A stretch of 52,917 nt of DNA from Myxococcota bacterium. Lineage in GTDB: Bacteria; Myxococcota_A; UBA796; JAFGLY01. This document shows, in pieces, positions 1 to 5,928 of this stretch; position 1 is the first letter of the stretch; every line of letters begins with the position of its first letter. The stretch covers positions 1-52,917 of the forward strand of contig JAJRWT010000003.1 of the NCBI GenBank assembly GCA_024276675.1, written 5' to 3'. Position numbers and translations under genes: made by a program. Under the pieces are notes generated by a model. The model did not search any database. It was not told where the DNA came from and was given only the letters and a program-made list of their open reading frames with translations.

Positions 1-1
1 G

Positions 2-112
2 TTGGAACTCCTGGAGGAGGAGCCCGGGCAGCAGGGCAGGGCTGGCCCCTCGGCCCTGGGGAGCGTTCCGGTTTCAGATCCGACGTTACCGGCGCAGAAA
101 CAGCCAAGGTGA
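2..112 (+). CDS. possible C-terminal tail of a gene cut by the window start
   Basis: The second forward frame is open from the window edge to a TGA at 110-112. It reads as a plausible acidic tail (LELLEEEPGQQ...). Only 36 residues are visible, so no function can be given. It would be convergent with the radical SAM gene. Its last part runs through the palindromic element at 71-115, so the frame may be chance. Confidence 0.25.
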   Translation: MELLEEEPGQQGRAGPSALGSVPVSDPTLPAQKQPR

Positions 113-115
113 AAC
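71..115 (-). repeat. single inverted copy of the 45-bp hairpin repeat
   Basis: This 45-bp stretch begins GTTTCAGATC and ends GTGAAAC. Its reverse complement has the same length and the same conserved ends (GTTTCAC at the start, ATCTGAAAC at the end) as the units of the array at 1331-1560, but a diverged centre. It lies just past the 3' end of the radical SAM gene and could fold at the end of that transcript. Confidence 0.5.
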
Positions 116-140
116 CGCCCCGGGCGGGCCTGCCCACCCT

Positions 141-1073
141 TCAGCGGTCCAGCCGCCGGATTCCCGCCTGGCGGGCCGCGGACAGGGCTCGGGCCAGATC
201 CAGGGGGCTGGGACGCCTGGCTATCTCGGGGTAGTCAGCGGCGTGGTGGCAGGGGTGGTACTGCCCCATGACGTTCAGGTAGGTGTGGGTGGAGACCTCC
301 CGGGCCAGGAAGCGGGCAACCCGACCGGTGGCCGCCAGCCCGCCAGGCATGACCAGGTGGCGCACCAGCAGCCCACGGTAGGCGATGCCCCGTTCGTCCA
401 GGGCCAGGTCGCCCACCTGGCGGTGCATCTGGACGATGGCCTCCCTGGCCCTCTCCGGGTAGTCGGGGGCGTGCAGGAGGCGGGCGGCCGGGCGGGCATC
501 CAGGAGCTTGAGATCGGGCATGTAGATGTCTACGATCCCGTCCAGGAGGGCCAGGGTCTCCGGGGACTCGTGGCCGCCGCAGTTGTAGACCAGGGGGAGG
601 CTGAAGCCCATGGGGATGGCCAGCAGCAGGGCCTCCAGCACCTGGGGCACCACGTGGGTGGGGGTTACCAGGTTGAGGTTGTGGCACCCCTTGTCCTGCA
701 CGGCCAGGAAGGTCTCGGCGAGCTGCCGGGCGTCCAGGTCCACGCCGTGGCGCATGTGGCTGATGTCGGCGTTCTGGCAGAATACGCAGCCCAGGTTGCA
801 ACCCGAGAAGAAGACGGTCCCCGAGCCGCGCGTTCCAACCAGGGGGGACTCCTCGCCGAAGTGGGGGCCGGCGCTGGCCACCCGGGCCAGGGGGCCGGCG
901 CCGCAGAAGCCGGTCTCGCCGGCCAGCCGGTCCACGCCGCAGCGGCGGGGGCACAGGGTGCAGCGCCCCAGCAGCGAGCGGAGCGCGCCGGCCCGGGACT
1001 CCAGGACGCCTTCGCGGTGGAGGCGGAGGTAGGAGGGCTGCCGGGACTGGTGGTTTCCGTCGGGGGGCTCCAT
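141..1073 (-). CDS. PflX-like radical SAM protein (COG1313 family)
   Basis: The 310-aa protein has the radical SAM signature GCNLGCVFCQN near residue 91, a CX3CX2C pattern that binds a [4Fe-4S] cluster and cleaves S-adenosylmethionine. An extra N-terminal cysteine set (CTLCPRRCGVDR, then GFCGAG) is typical of the PflX/AmmeMemoRadiSam-type proteins annotated as putative pyruvate formate-lyase activating enzymes. The C-terminal part (LVMPGGL, THTYLNVMGQYHPCH) also fits that family. No glycyl radical enzyme is visible nearby, so the substrate is unknown. Family membership is firm. A role as a true PFL activase is not supported. The gene is on the minus strand and appears monocistronic. Confidence 0.85.
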   Translation of the reverse strand: MEPPDGNHQSRQPSYLRLHREGVLESRAGALRSLLGRCTLCPRRCGVDRLAGETGFCGAGPLARVASAGPHFGEESPLVGTRGSGTVFFSGCNLGCVFCQNADISHMRHGVDLDARQLAETFLAVQDKGCHNLNLVTPTHVVPQVLEALLLAIPMGFSLPLVYNCGGHESPETLALLDGIVDIYMPDLKLLDARPAARLLHAPDYPERAREAIVQMHRQVGDLALDERGIAYRGLLVRHLVMPGGLAATGRVARFLAREVSTHTYLNVMGQYHPCHHAADYPEIARRPSPLDLARALSAARQAGIRRLDR

Positions 1074-1330
1074 GGCTGCTACCGTGGGGGAGGATGCGAT
1101 GATGTTCCCATTCGAGTCTCACCGAAAAAGGACCTGGAACAAGCTAACGCCTTCACCGGGGCGCCGAAAATATCTCCACCCCTGGATGTCCGCTCCCGGG
1201 AGCCTTCGCGGGCTGCGCCAGGAGTCCGGCGAGGGAGTTCCCGTCCAGAAAAAGCTCCCATCGCCGGAGCGGTGCCCTTTGTTGGAGCCAGCCAGGTCAA
1301 CCTCCCCAGAGCTGCGCCTCCCCCCCAGAA
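1074..1330. other. intergenic stretch upstream of the radical SAM gene
   Basis: I see no gene here. It should hold the promoter of the minus-strand radical SAM gene. It contains a 38-bp dispersed repeat (1235-1272) that recurs at 15696-15733. Long forward frames through it are built from the repeats further on and do not look like protein. Confidence 0.5.
1235..1272 (+). repeat. 38-bp dispersed repeat, copy 1
   Basis: This stretch starts GAGTTCCCGTCC and ends GCCGGAGCGG. It matches 15696-15733 at 33 of 38 positions with no gaps. Each copy has a small hairpin (GCTCC, 7-base loop, GGAGC). Both copies are intergenic. Confidence 0.55.
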
Positions 1331-1560
1331 CGTTTCACTTTTGCGTTTCGTCGGAGAGGAAACGCAGATCTGAAACCGTTTCGGACCCTGGGCGTTTCAC
1401 TTTTGCGTTTCGTCGGAGAGGAAACGCAGATCTGAAACCATTTCGACCCCCGCACGTTTCACTTTTGCGTTTCGTCGGAGAGGAAACGCAGATCTGAAAC
1501 CATTTCGACCCCCGCACGTTTCACTTTTGCGTTTCGTCGGAGAGGAAACGCAGATCTGAA
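1331..1560 (+). repeat. tandem array of a nested-hairpin repeat, 62-bp period
   Basis: Four units start with CGTTTCAC at 1331, 1393, 1455 and 1517, so the period is exactly 62 bp. The last unit is cut short. Each unit is a 45-bp palindrome with two nested stems: an outer GTTTCA/TGAAAC, and an inner GCGTTTC/GAAACGC around a loop GTCGGAGAG. The spacers are about 17 bp. Two of the three spacers are identical, so this is not a CRISPR array. The near identity of the units suggests recent expansion. No gene overlaps it convincingly. Confidence 0.9.
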
Positions 1561-1723
1561 GCCACCCCGGATCTCGCGGGGCACAGTAGTCCGAGACCCC
1601 TGTCCAACACCGCCGTCGCCTTGCTCAAAGGCTGCGTGCCCGACCATCCAGGACCTCCAGGATCTCTGTTGCTGGCCAACGGAATCTGAGCCATTGTGGC
1701 CACAGGATACTGAGCCACGTCCA
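1561..1723. other. intergenic stretch with a short degenerate direct repeat
   Basis: I see no gene. GGAATCTGAGCCA (1681-1693) and GGATACTGAGCCA (1705-1717) are 24 bp apart. Repeats of this kind occur at insertion-sequence ends, but no transposase remnant is visible, so this is only suggestive. Confidence 0.35.
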
Positions 1724-1830
1724 GGAGCCGTCGGGGAGAAGGCTGCCGAAGGCTGCCGGCTCATGACGTGGCGAGGGGCGCCAGGGGCGTGGTGCCTGAC
1801 ATTCCGCAGCAGGCATGAGTTTTTTCGACC
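1724..1830 (+). repeat. dispersed inverted-repeat element, short copy (A)
   Basis: The left 59 bp (1724-1782) aligns without gaps to 3812-3870 and 33798-33856, beginning GGAGCCGTCGGG and ending GCGAGGGGCGCC. The right part (1803-1830, CCGCAGCAGGCATGAG then TTTTTTCGACC) matches the right end of the longer element at 3812-4010 but is more degenerate. It looks like an internally deleted copy of the same MITE-like family. It sits 120 bp upstream of mrp. Confidence 0.6.
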
Positions 1831-1949
1831 ATTGCCATTCCATCTCCCGCATGGAGAGCGCTATGCCATCGCGTGTAACAGTACTCGAAGCCGGTGCATC
1901 CTACGAACTGTGATGGCCCCGTGCCCCGTGACTCAACCAAGAGGTCCCC

Positions 1950-3017
1950 ATGACTGTTGAAGACGCTTCTCTACGCAACGAAGTTCTCCAGGCACTTTCC
2001 ACCGTACAGGATCCCGAACTCGGCAGGGACCTGGTCTCCCTGGGCATGGTGGGCGAGATCCTCGCCACACCCGACAAAGTCAAGGTCCAGGTGATCCTCA
2101 CCACTCCCGCCTGCCCCCTCAAGGGAACGATCCGCACGGACGTGGAGAACGCCATCCTCCAGAAGATCCCCGGAGCAGAGGTGGCCGTCGAGTTCGGCTC
2201 CAGGGTGCGCGCCGCACGCGTAGCAGGGCAGGGAGATCTCCTGCCTGGTGTGAAGAACATCATCCTGGTCGCCTCGGGCAAGGGGGGCGTGGGCAAATCC
2301 ACCGTCGCGGTCAACCTGGCCCTGGCCCTGGCCCGTCAGGGCGCATCCGTAGGCCTGATGGACGCCGATATCTACGGACCGTCCATCCCCATCATGCTGG
2401 GAATCGAGGGCTCCCCCATTTCCCCGAACCCGGACAACACCTTCGAACCGGCCAGGGTACACGGCATCTCACTGGTGAGCGCCGGGTTCTTCCTTCCCCC
2501 CGGCAAGGCACTGGTCTGGCGTGGACCCATGATCTCGAAGGCGGTCCAGCAGTTCGTGAGCGACTGCAGGTGGGGAGATCTCGACTACCTGGTCATGGAC
2601 CTTCCTCCGGGAACCGGCGACGTCCAGCTCACGATTTCCCAGGATCTGAACGTAACCGGCGCAGTGATAGTCAGCACTCCCCAGGGTGTGGCCCTGGCGG
2701 ATGTCATCCGGGCCCGGGACATGTTCGACGGCGTGAACATCCCAATAATCGGGGTGATCGAGAACATGTCGTGGTTCGTTTGCGACGGCTGCGGCAAGCG
2801 CCACGACCTGTTCGGCAATGGTGGCGCCGAAAGCACCGCCAACGAGCTGGGCATGGACTTCCTGGGCTCGCTGCCCCTGGATCCGGCCGTGATGAAGAGC
2901 TGTGACAGGGGGACTCCCCACGTGGTTTCCCGACCCGACTCCGAGTCCACCCGCCTGTTCACCGGCATCGCAAAAAAGGTGGCGGCCAGGGTGAGCGTGC
3001 TGGGGCACGGCATCTGA
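1950..3017 (+). CDS. mrp: Mrp/NBP35-family iron-sulfur cluster carrier ATPase
   Basis: The 355-aa protein has the usual two-part bacterial Mrp layout. Residues 1 to about 85 are a MIP18/DUF59-type domain (DPELGRDLVSLGMV). Then comes a deviant Walker A P-loop, GKGGVGKS, at 110-117, followed by the NBP35/ParA-like ATPase (MDADIYGPS, DLPPGTGDVQL). The CxxC pair in VCDGCGKRHDLFG, expected to bridge a cluster between two subunits, is present. The family carries [4Fe-4S] clusters to apoproteins in the cytosol, which suits a window rich in iron-sulfur proteins. The ATG is in the tail of a clean intergenic region. Hairpin arrays lie on both sides of the gene. Confidence 0.93.
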   Translation: MTVEDASLRNEVLQALSTVQDPELGRDLVSLGMVGEILATPDKVKVQVILTTPACPLKGTIRTDVENAILQKIPGAEVAVEFGSRVRAARVAGQGDLLPGVKNIILVASGKGGVGKSTVAVNLALALARQGASVGLMDADIYGPSIPIMLGIEGSPISPNPDNTFEPARVHGISLVSAGFFLPPGKALVWRGPMISKAVQQFVSDCRWGDLDYLVMDLPPGTGDVQLTISQDLNVTGAVIVSTPQGVALADVIRARDMFDGVNIPIIGVIENMSWFVCDGCGKRHDLFGNGGAESTANELGMDFLGSLPLDPAVMKSCDRGTPHVVSRPDSESTRLFTGIAKKVAARVSVLGHGI

Positions 3018-3050
3018 CAGCAGCTCGCGGAACCCGGCAGTGGTTCGCGG

Positions 3051-3118
3051 AGGGTTCAAGGCAACAAGCCCTTGCTCCGCAGCAGCTCCAGGTTGGCGAT
3101 GGCCGCGCCGGCCGCTCC
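3051..3118 (-). pseudogene. orphan copy of the 3' end of asd (68-bp direct repeat, copy 1)
   Basis: These 68 bp are identical to 4822-4889, which is the last part of the real asd gene plus its stop and five bases beyond. On the minus strand it still encodes GAAGAAIANLELLRSKGLLP and a stop, but nothing asd-like lies upstream of it. It marks one border of a 1.7-kb patch of decayed DNA and looks like one arm of an insertion into the asd 3' end, or the trace of a duplication. Confidence 0.85.
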
Positions 3119-3187
3119 GGCCAGCAGAGCCGAAATGGGGCGGGAGCGCCGGGCAGGAGAGAGCGAGGTAGCGCCACCGAGGCCGGG

Positions 3188-3361
3188 CGGAAGCAACCAG
3201 GGGGAGACCGGAGTTCTCCCCGGAGTTGCTTCCGGCCTGTTGCTGAAAAACGGAAGCAACTCGGGTCAGACCAGCGGTTCTCCCCGGAGTTGTTTCCGTT
3301 TGGGAGCCTTGGGGCGGAAACAACTCGGCTGAGACCGGAGTTCTCCCCGGAGTTGCTTCCG
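3188..3361 (+). repeat. array of three nested-hairpin repeats, 63-64-bp period
   Basis: Three units lie at 3188-3234, 3251-3298 and 3315-3361. Each has an outer stem of CGGAAGCAAC (CGGAAACAAC in the third) against GTTGCTTCCG (GTTGTTTCCG in the second). In the first unit an inner stem GGGGAGA/TCTCCCC is also intact. The second unit shows an A-to-G type change on one arm that still pairs as G-T. Both spacers are exactly 16 bp and differ in sequence. The layout copies that of the array at 1331-1560 although the sequences are unrelated. Confidence 0.85.
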
Positions 3362-3412
3362 TCTTACGTATGAGGATAGGCATGATGACCGCCATCGCTG
3401 TTGTATCGGGCA

Positions 3413-3437
3413 GGAGCCATCGGGAAAGAGGCAGCCG
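3413..3437 (+). repeat. partial left end of the dispersed inverted-repeat element (B)
   Basis: GGAGCCATCGGGAAAGAGGC matches the left end of the 59-bp repeat found at 1724, 3812 and 33798, with few changes. Homology is lost after about 25 bp. Confidence 0.45.
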
Positions 3438-3505
3438 ATGGCTTGGCCCGCGGAGGTGAGCAACGACGTGCTCATCCGGCTGCGGGACCTGCCGGACTTC
3501 GGTGA

Positions 3506-3745
3506 CTCGTCGTCCTGCTACCATCCGTATACGCGGCCGACACCACCTACTGGGATGATCTGACCGGAAAACCTCTCTCGGCGGCAGAGCCCACGAACAT
3601 CCGTGACTGGGATGGCGTGGAAACCGAAGAACGCGATGCCGGCAACTACCCCCACTGGCCAGATTTCGATTCTGAGGGCATCCAACGCTGGGAGGTCAGG
3701 CTGGACATCATCGGTTGGTTGATCGACAATGATTCCAGCGAGTAG
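3506..3745 (+). pseudogene. broken gene fragment with a remnant signal peptide
   Basis: After a TGA at 3503, a frame with protein-like composition runs to a TAG ending at 3745. It starts LVVLLPSVYAADTTYWDD, which looks like the hydrophobic core and A-x-A cleavage site of a signal peptide. It continues with a Trp- and Asp-rich stretch (RDWDG, YPHWPDFDSEG, WEVRLDIIGWLI). It has no usable start codon with a ribosome binding site, and the upstream frame is stopped. I do not recognise the family. It is most likely the residue of an exported protein gene. Confidence 0.4.
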
Positions 3746-3811
3746 CGAGCGCCGGAGACGGCATGTACAATCGCAGGATCCGGAGGCTTCATGGCTCTCT
3801 ACCATCTCCTG

Positions 3812-4010
3812 GGAGCCGTCGGGAAAGAGGCTGCCGGAAACAGCCGGCTCGGGCCCTGGCGAGGGGCGCCTGGCGCGTCGCGAGACGGGCTTTGCTGGAT
3901 ATCGGGCGTTGAAGGCGTATTGGAATACGTCGAGGCGCACGATGTCCAGCAAGGCCCGGCGCAGTAGCGCATGGCGCTCCGCGGCGGGCCCGAGCTTTCC
4001 CGACGGCTCC
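3812..4010 (+). mobile_element. MITE-like element with 16-bp perfect terminal inverted repeats
   Basis: The element begins GGAGCCGTCGGGAAAG (3812-3827) and ends with its exact reverse complement CTTTCCCGACGGCTCC (3995-4010). It is 199 bp long and has no coding capacity of its own. Its left 59 bp recurs at 1724 and 33798. Its right part recurs at 7411-7482 and 8547-8577. I could not see a clear target-site duplication. The right end supplies the start codon and first 13 codons of the downstream lipoprotein gene. Confidence 0.65.
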
Positions 4011-4618
4011 TCGTCATAACGTTGTGCTGCGCCAGCGAGAGTTTCAAGGACGACACGTCCCTCGTCGACGCGGACAGCGACGGCTACGCGGTTGGCGGCG
4101 ACTGCGACGACGCCGATGCGACGGTGAACCCCGGTGCATTCGAGCAGTGCAACGGGATCGACGACGACTGTGACGACCAGGTGGACGAGGACGCTGAAGA
4201 CGCCCCAACCTGGTACGCCGACGCGGATATCGATGGCTACGGCGATGCCGCCGAGGCGATGTCCGCCTGTGAAGCACCCGCTAACGCCGGTTTCGACCTG
4301 GACGGGGCTGGCGACGTTGACGGAGATGGGGTGAGCGAGATGCTCATCAGTGCGTGGGGTGTGGACATCGGGCAAGACTGGCTCGGTGCGGCCTACCTCA
4401 TGGAGGGCGACTATGAGGGTTATGTGCTCCTCTCCGACAACGTCGCCAAGCTGATCGGTCAGCAGCACGGCGCCTACAACGCCTACAAGGTAGCCTTCGC
4501 CGGCGACGTGAACGGAGACCACTACGAAGACATCCTCATCGGAGCACCGGAGTACGCCACCGGCATGTTCGATTCCCTCGTAGGCAGAGTCTACCTGTTC
4601 TTCGGCCGGGGGCTGTAG
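3971..4618 (+). CDS. MopE-motif / FG-GAP lipoprotein, 5' end replaced by a repeat
   Basis: The 215-aa frame carries a MopE-type metal-binding motif (DADSDGYAVGGDCDD through CNGIDDDCD and DEDA). After an apparent internal deletion (ACEAPANAGFDLDG) come two FG-GAP/integrin-alpha-like repeats (GDVDGDGVSEMLISAWG, GDVNGDHYEDILIGAPE). Such surface proteins are common in Myxococcota-like genomes. The ATG and first 13 codons lie inside the MITE-like element ending at 4010. Just after it comes LLVITLCCASES, which resembles the end of a lipoprotein signal with cysteine. The protein is far shorter than relatives, which usually carry several motifs, so this may be a decaying gene or a newly made fusion. 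Confidence 0.6.
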   Translation: MALRGGPELSRRLLVITLCCASESFKDDTSLVDADSDGYAVGGDCDDADATVNPGAFEQCNGIDDDCDDQVDEDAEDAPTWYADADIDGYGDAAEAMSACEAPANAGFDLDGAGDVDGDGVSEMLISAWGVDIGQDWLGAAYLMEGDYEGYVLLSDNVAKLIGQQHGAYNAYKVAFAGDVNGDHYEDILIGAPEYATGMFDSLVGRVYLFFGRGL

Positions 4619-4821
4619 CTTTCGCACAAGGCCGCTCCGGCTCCGCCGGGGCCCGACGGCGGCCGCTCCGGCCAGCGGCCGAAATCCCAGGGCCTGATCT
4701 CGAGCTTCACTCCCTGGTCTTCCCCTTCCTTGACCAGTTTCCCCCAGGAGGCCTTCTGCGGCGGAGCGGGGACCACTTCTTTGCTCCAGGCGGATCTTGC
4801 CCCGAGTACGCCGTGGCAGGA
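4619..4821 (-). other. stretch before asd 3' end with a possible gene fragment
   Basis: No intact gene. On the minus strand a protein-like run (SKEVVPAPPQKASWGKLV, then KLEIRPWDFGRW) can be read, but it opens into the asd gene in another frame and has no start. A 15-bp stretch GCCGCTCCGGCCAGC at about 4664 also follows the orphan asd tail at 3111. It is part of the decayed patch between the two 68-bp repeats. Confidence 0.3.
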
Positions 4822-4889
4822 AGGGTTCAAGGCAACAAGCCCTTGCTCCGCAGCAGCTCCAGGTTGGCGATGGCCGCGCCGGCCGCTCC
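4822..4889 (-). repeat. 68-bp direct repeat, copy 2 (3' end of asd)
   Basis: This copy is identical over 68 bp to 3051-3118. It covers the last 21 codons of asd, its stop and five further bases. The two copies are in the same orientation, 1771 bp apart, and enclose the pseudogene, the MITE-like element and the truncated lipoprotein gene. Confidence 0.9.
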
Positions 4890-5858
4890 CCTGATGGTGT
4901 TGTGAGCCAGGCAGAACAGCTTTATCCCCATCACGGGGCAACACTCGATCCTTCCCACCGTTACGGCCATGCCATTCCCGGAGTCGGCGTCGAAGCGGGG
5001 AGCTGGCCGGTCCCTTTGCCGAGTCAGCAACAGCAGGGGGCGCGGCGTGGATGGGAGTGTCGGCAGATCGCCGTATGAGGACTCCAGGAGAGCGGCAACC
5101 GCCTCGGGAGAGGGATGGCCCCGGAGCTTGACCTGCACCGAGATCAGGTGCCCGTCCACCACCGGTACCCGCACACAACGAGCCGAGACAGGAAAATCCG
5201 CCGGCCTGGACGTTGCGCCAAGGATCTTCAGGGGCTCGGTCTGGACCTTGAGTTCTTCGTCGCCGGGGTGGGGGTGTACGTTGCCCAGCATGTCCCAGGC
5301 TGATTCGCCAGGGTAGCCGGCCCCGGAGACCGCCTGGTAGGTGGAGACCACCAGGGCCTGTATGCCCATCTCCCGATGCAGGGGGGCCAACGCGATCACC
5401 AGGGGCACCACGCAGCAGTTGGGGTTTGTCACGATGTAGCCGAGGCCGGGCTGTTTCTGTACCAGCGCGACGTGCTCCGGGTTCACCTCGGGTACCAGCA
5501 AGGGCACCAGGGGATCGTCTCGCCAGGCCGAGGCGTTTGAGATGACCGCGAATCCCGAACTCTGGAACCGCCCCTCGATCTCGCCTGCCTCAGGTCCCCC
5601 AAGGGCGGAGAGCACGACACGCAGACCCCGGGGCATCCTGCCAGGCTCGCAGGGAAGGACATCCATGCGCGCCACGCGGTCGTCACATGCCGTACCTGGG
5701 AGACGCCATGGGACCACTTCGCCATAGGGTCGCCCAACCGAGCGCGACGAGGCGGCCACCGCGGCTACCTGGAACCATGGGTGGCCGGAGAGGCGCTGTA
5801 TCAGGCGCTGACCCACCATGCCGGTGGCTCCCAGGATCGCTACGGGAATGCGAGACAT
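4827..5858 (-). CDS. asd: aspartate-semialdehyde dehydrogenase
   Basis: The 343-aa enzyme reduces aspartyl phosphate to aspartate semialdehyde with NADPH in the lysine, threonine, methionine and diaminopimelate pathway. The Rossmann glycine motif GATGMVGQR is at residues 10-18. The active-site region TNPNCCV contains the catalytic cysteine (148 or 149), and QAVSGAGYPG follows in the usual place. The TNPNC arrangement and overall length fit the archaeal/fungal-type branch seen in some deltaproteobacteria. The ATG is preceded by GGGAGTGG. Its 3' end is the source of the 68-bp repeat. Confidence 0.92.
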   Translation of the reverse strand: MSRIPVAILGATGMVGQRLIQRLSGHPWFQVAAVAASSRSVGRPYGEVVPWRLPGTACDDRVARMDVLPCEPGRMPRGLRVVLSALGGPEAGEIEGRFQSSGFAVISNASAWRDDPLVPLLVPEVNPEHVALVQKQPGLGYIVTNPNCCVVPLVIALAPLHREMGIQALVVSTYQAVSGAGYPGESAWDMLGNVHPHPGDEELKVQTEPLKILGATSRPADFPVSARCVRVPVVDGHLISVQVKLRGHPSPEAVAALLESSYGDLPTLPSTPRPLLLLTRQRDRPAPRFDADSGNGMAVTVGRIECCPVMGIKLFCLAHNTIRGAAGAAIANLELLRSKGLLP

Positions 5859-5928
5859 GGGCCACTCCCTTTTTCTTGTTTTTGATTCTATTGACTACAG
5901 GGGGATCTTCCATGATGGCAGTAACGTG

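Larger units (their letters stand above)
3018..3505. other. repeat-rich intergenic region after mrp
   Basis: No intact gene. It holds, in order: a weak hairpin (CGCGGAACC at 3026 against GGTTCGCGG at 3042) that may end the mrp transcript, a 68-bp exact copy of the 3' end of asd (3051-3118), an array of three nested hairpins (3188-3361), and a partial left end of the dispersed element (3413-3437). Confidence 0.7.

Noticed and set aside
1331..1560. CRISPR array
   Set aside because: The spacers are 17 bp and two of three are identical, the repeat is a long palindrome, and no cas gene is near.
1681..1717. End of an IS21-like insertion sequence (repeated TGAGCCA)
   Set aside because: Only two short degenerate repeats are present and no transposase remnant is seen; it could be chance.
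3188..3361. Integron attC sites
   Set aside because: The length fits, but the conserved GTTRRRY/RYYYAAC ends are absent and there is no integrase or cassette-like gene spacing.
3438..3566. Short plus-strand frame starting at the ATG at 3438
   Set aside because: It starts inside a repeat remnant, has no ribosome binding site and reads in a different frame from the signal-peptide-like fragment at 3506.
3518..4627. Long minus-strand frame opposite the MopE-like gene
   Set aside because: It is antisense to a gene with recognisable MopE and FG-GAP motifs, and its Val/Gly-rich reading looks like the usual shadow of high-G+C coding DNA.
4822..4889. tRNA T-arm-like GGTTCAA within the 68-bp repeat, as in a tRNA attachment site
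   Set aside because: The sequence is the asd coding end, and no acceptor stem or anticodon arm can be folded around it.
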